In this document: piece by piece, positions 32,924-40,414 of the stretch
Layout: every line of letters starts with the position of its first letter
Position numbering within the stretch: position 1 is the stretch's first letter
Origin: Lactococcus lactis
GTDB lineage: Bacteria > Bacillota > Bacilli > Lactobacillales > Streptococcaceae
Assembly (NCBI RefSeq): GCF_029023865.1
Contig: NZ_CP118969.1
Coordinates: 992,001 to 1,056,000, forward strand
Reading direction: 5' to 3'
DNA length: 64,000 nucleotides
Made by a program: the position numbers and the translations under genes
The notes under the pieces: generated by a model
Seen by the model: the letters and a program-made list of their open reading frames with translations, nothing else
Databases searched by the model: none
Told to the model about the DNA's origin: nothing

Positions 32924-32971
32924 TAATTTGAATAATAAAACCTGAAATAAATATAGAAGAAAGGAGAGCGA

Positions 32972-33778
32972 ATGGTTGAAATTAGTTGGATTAAATTGAG
33001 CGTTAATATTTTCGATGATGAAAAAATGAAGTTGATTGATGAGATGCCAGAAAATGATGCGATCTTTAGAATATGGGTTTACTTGCTTAGTTTGGCGGGA
33101 AAAACAAATGATTCTGGGCTTGTCTATTTAAGTAATCATATTCCATATACTGATGAAATGATTTCTGCTTTGTGTAATAGACCTGTTTCTACTGTAAGAT
33201 TGGCTCTTAAAACATTCAGAGACTTTGGGTTGATTGAGATATATGATAACAACATGATTGGTATCAGTAATTGGGAAAAGCACCAAAACATTGATGGAAT
33301 GGAGAAAATCAGAAAATTAAATGCTGAACGTAATAAGAAGTATCGAGAACGGAAGAAGCTTTTAGAGAATAGTGACGTTAGCGTGACGTCACGTGACGCA
33401 ACAGAAGAAGATAAGAATAAGAGTAAGAATAAGAAAAAGAATAATAATACTATGTCAGATAAATCTGACGATGTTATTCCATATTCTGAAATTATTTCTT
33501 ACTTGAATGAAAAAACAGGGCGAAGTTTTAGAACTACTGAAGCTCACAAACGTTTTATCAAAGCGAGGTGGAATGAGGATTATAAACTAGATGACTTTAA
33601 GAAGGTCGTTGATAATAAAGTTGCTGACTGGACAGGTAAAACAATAAACGGTCAACCAGCAGAAAAATATTTACAACCGTCAACTTTATTCGGAACGAAG
33701 TTTGATAATTACCTTAACCAGACACCAATGCGCCAAGAACAAGCACAGCCTTACGATGATCTTGGATTGCCATTTTAG
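32972..33778 (+). CDS. Phage replisome organizer (DnaD-like N-terminus)
   Basis: The 268-residue protein begins EISWIKLSVNIFDDEKMKLI, the typical entry of the phage replisome organizer winged-helix domain (about 1-120), followed by a basic linker and a C-terminal domain (about 165-245; SEIISYLNEKTGRSFRTTEAHK). It opens the phage origin and brings in the helicase through the DnaC-like loader encoded next. GTGACG iterons lie inside the linker-coding part. The ribosome site AAGGAGAG is strong. Confidence 0.88.
   Translation: MVEISWIKLSVNIFDDEKMKLIDEMPENDAIFRIWVYLLSLAGKTNDSGLVYLSNHIPYTDEMISALCNRPVSTVRLALKTFRDFGLIEIYDNNMIGISNWEKHQNIDGMEKIRKLNAERNKKYRERKKLLENSDVSVTSRDATEEDKNKSKNKKKNNNTMSDKSDDVIPYSEIISYLNEKTGRSFRTTEAHKRFIKARWNEDYKLDDFKKVVDNKVADWTGKTINGQPAEKYLQPSTLFGTKFDNYLNQTPMRQEQAQPYDDLGLPF
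33372..33460. other. Putative phage replication origin inside the replisome organizer gene
   Basis: GTGACG occurs three times in direct order at 33372, 33383 and 33393 (11- and 10-base steps) and the middle part is CGTGACGTCACG, a dyad. An A-rich tract without C (about 33404-33450) follows and could unwind. In Tuc2009 and TP901-1 the origin is also within this gene. Confidence 0.6.
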
Positions 33779-33787
33779 GAGGAAGAA

Positions 33788-34678
33788 ATGGAAAGTATCG
33801 GAGATGTTATTGGAAAATTTGTTGATATGAATAAATTTAATGCAATGACTGATAAAGTTATCGCTTGTCCAGAAATAGAAAAATTCATTTCGGATAATAA
33901 GATGACTAGCGATGAAGTTTCAAAAAGTTATTCTAAATTCTACGAATATCTTAAAGAGAAAAATAAATTTGATAATAACGAAAAAACAGCATTGAGTGGA
34001 CATGAACCTTTTTTGATTATGAACTGTGGTTATGCCGATGTTGTCTATCGTGAGACTGAAGAAGTGATTAAACGTAGGAAAAAAGCTGAGTTTGTCAAAA
34101 GGCTTAATCGCAATAGCATTGTGAGAGATATGACAATAAAAAAAGCAAGTTTTGAAAATTTTAATGCAGTAACTGACGAAGAAAAGAGAGCTTTGGCGTT
34201 CGCAAAAGAAGTATCTGAATATTATTATACTGGCGGTGAGGGAAATACTGTAGTAAGCGGGCCAGCAGGAACAGGGAAAAGTCACCTAGCCATGAGCATC
34301 TTAAAAGATTGTTTACAGCATACTGATTTAACCGTTATTTTTGCAAGTTGGTCAGAGGTTCTTCACTTAATCAAAGATAGTTTTGATAATAAAGACAGCT
34401 TTTATTCAACTGAATACTTCATGGAAGTTTTTAGAAATACTGACTTATTAGTTATTGATGATATTGGAAGCGAGAAAATAACAGAATGGTCGATGTCTTT
34501 ACTGACAGAAGTTTTGGATGCAAGGACTAAGACTATTATTACCACTAATCTAAAAAGTGATGAAATAAGAAAAAAATATCATAACAGGACATATAGCCGT
34601 TTGTTCAGAGGTATTGGAAAAAAAGCATTCAATTTTGAAAATATTAAAGATAAGCGTGTTAGTCAGTTGCCATTCTAG
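33788..34678 (+). CDS. DnaC-like helicase loader ATPase
   Basis: The 296-residue protein has an N-terminal helical domain (about 1-120) and an AAA+ domain with Walker A VVSGPAGTGKSHLAMS near 155 and Walker B DLLVIDDIGSE near 218, plus sensor region TIITTNLKSDE and the R-finger-like YSRLFRG. It loads the host or phage helicase on the single-strand opened by the replisome organizer. Nine bases separate the two genes. Confidence 0.88.
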   Translation: MESIGDVIGKFVDMNKFNAMTDKVIACPEIEKFISDNKMTSDEVSKSYSKFYEYLKEKNKFDNNEKTALSGHEPFLIMNCGYADVVYRETEEVIKRRKKAEFVKRLNRNSIVRDMTIKKASFENFNAVTDEEKRALAFAKEVSEYYYTGGEGNTVVSGPAGTGKSHLAMSILKDCLQHTDLTVIFASWSEVLHLIKDSFDNKDSFYSTEYFMEVFRNTDLLVIDDIGSEKITEWSMSLLTEVLDARTKTIITTNLKSDEIRKKYHNRTYSRLFRGIGKKAFNFENIKDKRVSQLPF

Positions 34679-34686
34679 GAGAAGCA

Positions 34687-34851
34687 ATGAAAACAATAAT
34701 CATTGAGCAGTGGGAAAACGAACATTACCCACTCGGAAGAATTAAAAAGCAGAAGCTTGCAGAGAAATCTGAGCATGAGATTATTTTTATTCTTAATCGC
34801 ATGGCTCAGATGCCTGCAATTGTTAGATTTGGAGAAGCAAGTGAAGTTTGA
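34687..34851 (+). CDS. Small phage protein before RusA
   Basis: A 54-residue product from ATG 34687 (AGGAGAAGCA upstream, eight bases after the loader stop). It begins MKTIIIEQWENEHYPLGRIK and ends in a helix. The rusA start GTG lies inside its end. No motif known. Confidence 0.6.
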   Translation: MKTIIIEQWENEHYPLGRIKKQKLAEKSEHEIIFILNRMAQMPAIVRFGEASEV

Positions 34852-35251
34852 ATTTAACTTTCTCAGAAAAGAAATGATAAATGAGAATGATAACAAAGGC
34901 ACAACTTATGGTTCAAGAATTGCAGCCAATAATACTAAACAGCGCTTGAGACGGATTGCATGTCGAACAGCTCATGAATGGCTAGACCAGTCAGATGAAG
35001 TATTTGAGCAATTTCATGAGAAGCACCGTTGCGATGTGTTCGTCGTAATTTATCCACCCAAACGCTTTAAATATGATCCACCAAATTATGAACCAACATC
35101 AAAAGCATTAATTGATGGACTGACAGATGCTGGAATTTGGAATGATGATAATTACAATGTTATTCGCAGAACAAGTTTTGAGCATGGTGGACTTTCTGGA
35201 GATACAAAGATGTGGAAAGTTGAGTTAGTAGTGAAAGAACTGACAGAATAG
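34841..35251 (+). CDS. rusA: RusA-family Holliday junction resolvase
   Basis: Starting at GTG 34841 (GGAGAAGCA upstream) gives 136 residues, the usual RusA length; the longer frame from 34703 is not plausible. The Asp-rich motif PTSKALIDGLTDAGIWNDDN near 88 is the RusA metal-binding signature. It cleaves branched DNA during phage replication and recombination. Confidence 0.88.
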   Translation: MKFEFNFLRKEMINENDNKGTTYGSRIAANNTKQRLRRIACRTAHEWLDQSDEVFEQFHEKHRCDVFVVIYPPKRFKYDPPNYEPTSKALIDGLTDAGIWNDDNYNVIRRTSFEHGGLSGDTKMWKVELVVKELTE

Positions 35252-35358
35252 CATTTAATCATGAAAATTACGGTTACATTGAGCGCTTAAACTGTTTCAC
35301 TGATAATTTATCACGAATAATCTAAAAGCGCTTAGAAGCTAAAATATGAGGTAGTAAT

Positions 35359-35565
35359 ATGTTCAGCAAAAATGAAATAAGGCGTGGAGATAAAATATGC
35401 TTCCGCGACACAAAATTCTTAAAAGTTATCGAAGTTACTGACAAATACATAACGGTTGAAAAAGACCAGTTCACTAAAAAATCAGTTAAGCGTGATGATT
35501 TTAGAATTGTAAAAATAAATGGAAGATACCATGCATGTGAACTCTTTGACAGAGTTGTGAAGTGA
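35359..35565 (+). CDS. Small beta-rich phage protein
   Basis: A 68-residue basic protein with SH3-like strand pattern (RRGDKICFRDTKFLKVIEVT, then YITVEKDQF) from ATG 35359 after GAGGTAG. The preceding 107-base gap contains the word AGCGCTTA twice (about 35274 and 35326) and no strong promoter. Function unknown. Confidence 0.6.
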   Translation: MFSKNEIRRGDKICFRDTKFLKVIEVTDKYITVEKDQFTKKSVKRDDFRIVKINGRYHACELFDRVVK

Positions 35566-35573
35566 GGGATGAG

Positions 35574-35963
35574 ATGATACCAAAATTAAGAGCTTGGGAT
35601 AAACAAGATGAGCGTATGAGTTATGGAGAGGTTGAATATTTCGACGATAGCATTAATTATCGTTTTGACCATTTCTGTACTGGCGCTGATGAAGACGTTG
35701 AATTTATGCAGTCAACAGGAATAAAAGATAAAAATGGCGTTGAAATTTATGAAGGTGATGTAATAAATTATAGGAATTCTTTTAGAAATCCAATGACTGG
35801 TTCTGGGTCACTTTCCATAAATAGAGACTTTAAAATAATTTTCAAAGATGGAGAATTTAAGGCAAAAGGATTTGATATACGATTAAAAAATATCCTAAGC
35901 TATAGCGAAGTCATCGGAAATATCTATGAGAACCCTGAATTATTGGAAGGAGATAAGAAATGA
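35574..35963 (+). CDS. YopX-family phage protein
   Basis: From ATG 35574 (GAGGGATGAG upstream) the protein has 129 residues and begins MIPKLRAWDKQDERMSYG, the hallmark of YopX; MQSTGIKDKNGVEIYEGDVI (about 42-61) is the second conserved box. YopX proteins are common in phages of Gram-positive bacteria; their function is unknown. The stop overlaps the next start. Confidence 0.85.
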   Translation: MIPKLRAWDKQDERMSYGEVEYFDDSINYRFDHFCTGADEDVEFMQSTGIKDKNGVEIYEGDVINYRNSFRNPMTGSGSLSINRDFKIIFKDGEFKAKGFDIRLKNILSYSEVIGNIYENPELLEGDKK

Positions 35964-36160
35964 CAGTTGAAAGTTTACTAAAAGTGATTGAAGAAGGAAT
36001 GACAGTTATTTTAAAAACTGAAAAAAATCGAATCATAGTCCAATTTGAATGTGGTAATGATATTGAAGCTTTCAGTTGCGGTTTCCTTTACAGAAAAATA
36101 AAAATTATCAAAATAAAAAACGGTAGCGAACTAATTGCTATCTTGGAGGATTCAAAATGA
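35960..36160 (+). CDS. Small phage protein
   Basis: A 66-residue product with an ATGA overlap to the YopX gene and another to the next gene. It reads MTVESLLKVIEEGMTVILK and so on, with a single Cys pair (FECGN, FSCGF). Beta-rich with no known family. The overlaps make it a real operon member. Confidence 0.6.
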   Translation: MTVESLLKVIEEGMTVILKTEKNRIIVQFECGNDIEAFSCGFLYRKIKIIKIKNGSELIAILEDSK

Positions 36161-36444
36161 AACTAAGAGAGATTGAAGCATATGCTTATGAGGTTATTTA
36201 TCCTGATTGCGACGGTGAGTTATTTTTTACGCTATATCTTGCGAAAGAAAGAGCCGCCGAAGTTGGAGGTGATATAAGAATGCTTCATACAGCAGAGCAG
36301 ATGCAAGAGTACGCAAAAGAATGCGTTAGAGAAGCTTATAAAGAGATTGTCAAAAATAGTTACGTATCAGATGACAGAGTTGAGCAAGCTGGATTAAACG
36401 AAATTATCAATAAAGTTTTCGAGGAGGACACGAAAAATGATTAA
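36157..36444 (+). CDS. Small phage protein
   Basis: A 95-residue acidic, helical protein (MKLREIEAYAYEVIYPDCDG). It starts with an ATGA overlap after TTGGAGGA and ends in EEDTKND, the same ending as the following small protein because both genes end in a GAGGACACGAAAAATGA cassette. No function recognised. Confidence 0.6.
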   Translation: MKLREIEAYAYEVIYPDCDGELFFTLYLAKERAAEVGGDIRMLHTAEQMQEYAKECVREAYKEIVKNSYVSDDRVEQAGLNEIINKVFEEDTKND

Positions 36445-36589
36445 AAAAATAAATGTAACATGCGCAAAATGCAAAGAGAATTTCATATTTACAACTGATA
36501 GTTCAGTCGTTGATAAGGTTTTAGATGAAGGGCATTATATTTGCTTCACTTGTGAAGATGAAAAAAGTGAGGACACGAAAAATGACTAA
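36437..36589 (+). CDS. Small zinc-ribbon phage protein
   Basis: A 50-residue protein from ATG 36437 with two CxxC knuckles, CAKC (9-12) and CFTC (39-42), which probably bind one zinc. It overlaps both neighbours and carries the repeated GAGGACACGAAAAATGA start cassette at both ends. Role unknown. Confidence 0.65.
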   Translation: MIKKINVTCAKCKENFIFTTDSSVVDKVLDEGHYICFTCEDEKSEDTKND

Positions 36590-37160
36590 GTTTGAAGAAG
36601 AAGTAAAAAGACCAAAAAAAGCATATATTGACCCATTTTCTAAAAGAGATGTAGATTTCACTGGAGTAGCTAAAAAATTTACAGAAGGTGCTCAAACATT
36701 AAAAGAATGGAAAGAATATGCATTCCTTCTTGAAGATAAGCTGAAACTCCAACAGCAAGCCCTGCCAGTCGTGCCTGAGTGTGTGGCTGAGTTTATCACT
36801 AAAATAAAAAAAGCACATAATAGTTTGAGGTTTGCATTCAATAGTAAATTTAATGAATGCCCAGCAGAGTATTGGAATGAAGCAATTGTCTGGCGGCTTA
36901 ATAATCCTGATGAGTTCGCTCGTGCATGGCTTGATGGCTATCAAGTCGAAAAACCGCAGCTGTTCTATATTGATTTACCAAAAGTTTTTGGATTAAGCGA
37001 TTCAACCAGCGATTCAACCTTCGTATCAAAAGCGGAAAGTGGAATAATCTCAGAATTTACAAAAGGAAAAGATTATGCATTAAAATTAACAGAACAAGAA
37101 ATCAAGTCAATTGATGAGCGTTACTGGCAGTTTGCTGTGCCTGTGGAGGACGGAGAATGA
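36582..37160 (+). CDS. Phage protein of unknown function
   Basis: From ATG 36582 (GAGGACACGAAAA) there are 192 residues; the longer frame from 36525 is out of place, as it would run inside the zinc-ribbon gene. The middle part (CVAEFITKIKKAHNSLRFAF, then WLDGYQVEKPQLFYIDLP) resembles DUF1642-type lactococcal phage proteins. A C-terminal part is mixed. No catalytic motif is seen. Confidence 0.6.
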   Translation: MTKFEEEVKRPKKAYIDPFSKRDVDFTGVAKKFTEGAQTLKEWKEYAFLLEDKLKLQQQALPVVPECVAEFITKIKKAHNSLRFAFNSKFNECPAEYWNEAIVWRLNNPDEFARAWLDGYQVEKPQLFYIDLPKVFGLSDSTSDSTFVSKAESGIISEFTKGKDYALKLTEQEIKSIDERYWQFAVPVEDGE

Positions 37161-37396
37161 GCCTAGAATTAGTAGGAAAACCTAAACTTTTAAGTAAACG
37201 AGAACTTGAACTCCAAGAAGTTAAATATATATATTCATTACGTGCTGAAAGAGACGAACTCCAAGAACAGCTCAACACTGCAAAAAAGGCACTGACAGAA
37301 ATAGACCGTTCAAGGCGTGGTATGCAGTTTAGGAGAGATAGAAATCCTGACGTAGCTAGACAAGCACTCAGAGAGATTGGAGGGACTGATGAGTAA
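37157..37396 (+). CDS. Small coiled-coil phage protein
   Basis: A 79-residue helical protein with a coiled-coil stretch (LRAERDELQEQLNTAKKALTE). Its ATGA overlap and the GGAGGACGG site fit the operon. Unknown role. Confidence 0.6.
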   Translation: MSLELVGKPKLLSKRELELQEVKYIYSLRAERDELQEQLNTAKKALTEIDRSRRGMQFRRDRNPDVARQALREIGGTDE

Positions 37397-37571
37397 AATA
37401 TTTTGTATGCACACTCACAAATATATGGATGGTAAAATTCATTTACAAAAGTATACTTGTGCCGACTGTGGAAAAGTTTCTTATGTTAAGTATGAGGAAG
37501 TTGAAAAACCTATTTCAAATAAAGAAGCTATGAAGCTTTTGAAAGAACTAGAGGGTGATGAAAATGAGTAG
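37389..37571 (+). CDS. Small zinc-ribbon phage protein
   Basis: From ATG 37389 (TTGGAGGG upstream) 60 residues with CMHTHK and CADCGK, probably a single zinc site, followed by an acidic helix. It overlaps both neighbours. No known function. Confidence 0.6.
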   Translation: MSKIFCMHTHKYMDGKIHLQKYTCADCGKVSYVKYEEVEKPISNKEAMKLLKELEGDENE

Positions 37572-37854
37572 ATTAAAGCATGAAGTACGTATCTTGCGAG
37601 ACGAAAATAATAGATTGCGTGATGATATCAAAAAGATGCGAGAGGACTACGCTTTATATCATAGTTCATTGGTAGAAATTGTTAACTTATCATCATTATC
37701 TCCTATGATAAATGATGTTGCTCGAAAGGCACTAGAGAGTACTGGGACTACAGGGTGTCCAGCTGGTCCAATAGGTGTGGATGGATTGACAAAATATGTT
37801 CAACCCACAATATGGCATAACACAACTGAACTTGAAGGGAGTGGCGATGAGTGA
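37564..37854 (+). CDS. Small phage protein with N-terminal coiled coil
   Basis: From ATG 37564 (GAGGGTGATG upstream) the product has 96 residues: a basic coiled coil (RLKHEVRILRDENNRLRDD) and a Gly/Pro-rich middle (GTTGCPAGPIGVDG). Function unknown. Alternative starts at 37555 and 37558 exist. Confidence 0.55.
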   Translation: MSRLKHEVRILRDENNRLRDDIKKMREDYALYHSSLVEIVNLSSLSPMINDVARKALESTGTTGCPAGPIGVDGLTKYVQPTIWHNTTELEGSGDE

Positions 37855-38236
37855 ATTAGAGGAATTTAAAAAAGTCGTAAGTCCTATTGCATACGGATTA
37901 GCGTACAAATCGGAGCTTGGAACTACAGAGTATCAACAACTTTATGCTGAGGAAGATGTTGTTAGATATTTTAATAATAAACCACAACTCACGATTCCGA
38001 AAAGCATTGCAGATAAACTAGATGATATTTTTATTACATTCATCAGAGAACGACATAATTCTAGTGTTTGGCATTTACTGTGGCGAGCAGAGGAAATAGA
38101 CTGCGAAATCGGTGAACAGTTATCGGCATTACTACCAGATGAAAATCAAGTTAATGTCGCTATCGCCCACCTTGCAGGCAAAGCCCTCGGAGTTGATTTA
38201 GTGAAAGTGGTGGAGGGGATAGATGACAATTACTGA
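37847..38236 (+). CDS. DUF1642-like phage protein
   Basis: From ATG 37847 (GGGAGTGG) the protein has 129 residues. It contains PQLTIPKSIADKLDDIF and a C-terminal helical half with LSALLPDENQVNVAIAHLAG, a pattern I associate with the DUF1642 family of streptococcal and lactococcal phages. Function unknown. The next gene overlaps it by 14 bases. Confidence 0.6.
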   Translation: MSELEEFKKVVSPIAYGLAYKSELGTTEYQQLYAEEDVVRYFNNKPQLTIPKSIADKLDDIFITFIRERHNSSVWHLLWRAEEIDCEIGEQLSALLPDENQVNVAIAHLAGKALGVDLVKVVEGIDDNY

Positions 38237-38915
38237 GCAACAATTCTATGACATGCTCAATGTTGATGAACATATGAATTTCACAAATCGAATTCAAGAA
38301 CTTGTTTTTGATAAAAAAGGACGTGAAGAATTTTACTCTAAAATCTTAAATATCCACCATGACATGAGTGTTGATTTTTTCAGAGATTATTTTATGACTC
38401 ACTCGGCTGTTTCGTCAAAAGGGCAGCATTATACACCAGATGCAATTGGTAAACTCACAGCATTGCTTGTAGGTGGTTCTGGAGGGGCTGATTTAACTGG
38501 AGCAGGAACAGGAACTCTAATTATTCAAAAATGGCAAGATGACCGAATGAATGCAGACTTTTTTAACTATTTGCCGAGTAACTATTGGTACCAGGCATTA
38601 GAATTATCAGATGAAGCTGTATCGTTCTTAATCCACGCTTTTGCAATTCGAGGAATGAATGGTGTAATCATTCATGGTGATGCATTGGAAATGGCCGCGA
38701 AACAAGTTTATTTCATTCAAAACAGTGCTAATAATCCGATTGGTTTCTCAGAGATAAATGTTATCCCTCACAGCAAAGATGCAATGGAATTTTTAGGGAT
38801 TCATGAATGGACGGAACAGGCAATTGAACATATTGAAAGTAAATTTCCTGACTGGATTCCACTCATAGAAGAAAAGAAAGAACAGATGAGTTTATTTGAC
38901 GAGGTTTCAGAATGA
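38223..38915 (+). CDS. N6-adenine methyltransferase-like protein, apparently without the NPPY motif
   Basis: The 230-residue protein has KGQHYTPDAIGKLTALLV near 65 and a SAM-binding-like ADLTGAGTGTLIIQKW near 88, as in HsdM-type methylases. A motif IHGDALE near 150 fits the second acidic position. The expected NPPY/F motif is not found after it; NVIPHS stands there instead. It may be a degenerate or non-catalytic homologue, or use a divergent motif. It could protect phage DNA if active. Confidence 0.65.
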   Translation: MTITEQQFYDMLNVDEHMNFTNRIQELVFDKKGREEFYSKILNIHHDMSVDFFRDYFMTHSAVSSKGQHYTPDAIGKLTALLVGGSGGADLTGAGTGTLIIQKWQDDRMNADFFNYLPSNYWYQALELSDEAVSFLIHAFAIRGMNGVIIHGDALEMAAKQVYFIQNSANNPIGFSEINVIPHSKDAMEFLGIHEWTEQAIEHIESKFPDWIPLIEEKKEQMSLFDEVSE

Positions 38916-39040
38916 CCGACAAAGAATTTAGAATTTGCACCAGATGTGGTGTTATGGATTTAAAGAATGATATGTGGAACATGAATTACGGATACTATCT
39001 CTGTGATGACTGTTACTGGGAAGACGAGTGCGAAAAATGA
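38912..39040 (+). CDS. Tiny zinc-ribbon phage protein
   Basis: A 42-residue product (ATG 38912, ATGA overlap) with CTRC and CDDC knuckles spaced for one zinc. It is too short for most gene finders, but overlaps on both sides support it. Function unknown. Confidence 0.6.
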   Translation: MTDKEFRICTRCGVMDLKNDMWNMNYGYYLCDDCYWEDECEK

Positions 39041-39090
39041 CCGACAAACTAATATCTCTGGTCAATGACTGGTGGGGAGGGATTGAATGA
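39037..39090 (+). CDS. Possible 17-codon coupling ORF
   Basis: ATG 39037 overlaps the preceding stop and its TGA overlaps the next ATG (MTDKLISLVNDWWGGIE). It may only carry ribosomes to the next start. Its last codons contain the ribosome site GGGGAGG. Confidence 0.3.
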   Translation: MTDKLISLVNDWWGGIE

Positions 39091-39329
39091 AAAAATACTG
39101 GGTAATTGAAGACCATTTGGGCGGAGGATTTCATCTGATGTCAGAAGATACTCCGGAAGAAGAATTAAGAGAAGTTGAAGTTTATTGTGAAATGTGTGGA
39201 GACCACGATTCTATTATTGGTCAGTTTTCAAACTGGAAACAACTTAAAAGACAAATGACTGATGACGAAGGTTGGTGTCCGTATTCAGATGAATATTTGC
39301 AATCAGTATTTGAGGAGGACAACCAATGA
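39087..39329 (+). CDS. Small acidic phage protein
   Basis: An 80-residue protein (MKKYWVIEDHLGGGFHL) with an acidic middle and CEMCGDHD near 33, after a strong GGGGAGG site. One CxxC pair only. Unknown function. Confidence 0.6.
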   Translation: MKKYWVIEDHLGGGFHLMSEDTPEEELREVEVYCEMCGDHDSIIGQFSNWKQLKRQMTDDEGWCPYSDEYLQSVFEEDNQ

Positions 39330-39541
39330 AACTAATGTGTAAGCTGTTCGGGCATAAGTGGGTATATCTAGGAACTTTAAGCAATGGAGAGTACCAAAGG
39401 TATAAAGAAAGGTGTGAAAGATGCGGTAAGGTTGTAAATGCAACATTTGCGACGAAAAACCCCTATTTTATCAACCGCTCAGACCTTGACGAGTCTGAGA
39501 ACGTGTTCCCTGAAAAATGGCTTGATAAACATATGGATTGA
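39326..39541 (+). CDS. Small Cys-rich phage protein
   Basis: A 71-residue protein beginning MKLMCKLFGHKWVYLG and carrying CERCGK near 31. The C/H spacing suggests a zinc ribbon of the C-x3-H-x20-CxxC type seen in many phages. It is the last gene before two antisense cassettes. Confidence 0.6.
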   Translation: MKLMCKLFGHKWVYLGTLSNGEYQRYKERCERCGKVVNATFATKNPYFINRSDLDESENVFPEKWLDKHMD

Positions 39542-39545
39542 ACGC

Positions 39546-39627
39546 AAAAAAAGCCCAAGCTGACCAAGCTTGAGCGAAATACTGAACAATATTGCGATTT
39601 TTATTTTCGGTCTTAAATATTATAGCA
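39546..39627 (-). ncRNA. Antisense promoter-terminator cassette B (candidate small RNA)
   Basis: On the minus strand extended -10 TGCTATAAT (39627-39619), then about 45 transcribed bases, then hairpin CAAGC-TTGGTCA-GCTTG (39572-39556) followed by GGCTTTTTTT. No plus-strand T-run exists. It shares the loop and TTTCGCT before the stem with cassette C. Confidence 0.6.
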
Positions 39628-39651
39628 CACAGAACAACAATTTATACCAAA

Positions 39652-39733
39652 ATAAAAATACCCGAACTGACCAGGTTCGAGCGAAATTGTGAATTCTAAC
39701 GTTTATATTTTTATGGTCTAACAAATTATATCA
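39652..39733 (-). ncRNA. Antisense promoter-terminator cassette C (candidate small RNA)
   Basis: On the minus strand extended -10 TGATATAAT (39733-39725), then hairpin CGAAC-CTGGTCA-GTTCG (39679-39663) and a T-rich tail (GGTATTTTTATT). The stem differs from cassette B by compensated base pairs, while the loop TGGTCA and the upstream TTTCGCT are kept. Confidence 0.6.
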
Positions 39734-39777
39734 TACTGAGCTAGGAACTCGCTAAACTCAACTGGAGGAAAAATAAA

Positions 39778-40242
39778 ATGTTTTATATCACACCAACACC
39801 AACGTCATGGATTATCTGGACAATTATTTGGGTAATCGGAGTATTACTAGGTTTAGGATTGTTTATTCTAGGTTCAGTATTACGCGAAAATAGAAAAAAT
39901 AATGTCGCTTATGGAGTTTTTGTTTTAGTAGCTTTAGTAGCGTTAACTTTAGTTGGACTATCCGGTTCATCATATTATCATAATTATACTAATTCATCGT
40001 CATATAACATGGCCAAGAAGAATCTCAAAATTGAATATGATATGAATCAACAGCGTACTATCATTATTAAAGATTATAAGGGAGATGTATTTTATGAATA
40101 TACAGGTTCATTTTCTTATAAAATGTCTGGTCGTAAAGTTGATTTAACCGATAATAAAACCGGAAATAAGATTTCAGTCTATATGGGAGATAACGATACA
40201 TTTATTGTTACTGACGCAGGGATTAAAGGAGAAAAGAAATGA
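39778..40242 (+). CDS. Phage membrane protein
   Basis: The 154-residue protein has two membrane helices (about 12-35 and 43-62) and a C-terminal soluble domain (about 75-154; YDMNQQRTIIIKDYKGDVFY) that is beta-rich and would be outside or inside depending on topology. It starts after GGAGGAAAAAT. It overlaps the next small membrane gene by four bases. Unknown function; it could be a lysogenic-conversion or host-modifying protein. Confidence 0.6.
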   Translation: MFYITPTPTSWIIWTIIWVIGVLLGLGLFILGSVLRENRKNNVAYGVFVLVALVALTLVGLSGSSYYHNYTNSSSYNMAKKNLKIEYDMNQQRTIIIKDYKGDVFYEYTGSFSYKMSGRKVDLTDNKTGNKISVYMGDNDTFIVTDAGIKGEKK

Positions 40243-40412
40243 TTGCAAATATAATTATTATAGCCTACGTGTTACTAATGATTATCGGCCTGTTCATTAC
40301 ACCTTACGCAATTGGAAAGCCAAGAAGTCCAATAAGTATCGGGACTGCAACCTTTAATATATTATTTGGGATTGCGTTTCTAATCTCGTTATATTTTAAA
40401 TTAATTAATTAA
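40239..40412 (+). CDS. Small two-helix membrane protein
   Basis: A 57-residue protein (MIANIIIIAYVLLMIIGLF) with two membrane segments and a short polar loop, translated from ATG 40239 after AAAGGAGAAAAG. Overlap with the preceding membrane gene suggests a two-protein unit. No function known. Confidence 0.6.
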   Translation: MIANIIIIAYVLLMIIGLFITPYAIGKPRSPISIGTATFNILFGIAFLISLYFKLIN

Positions 40413-40414
40413 AC

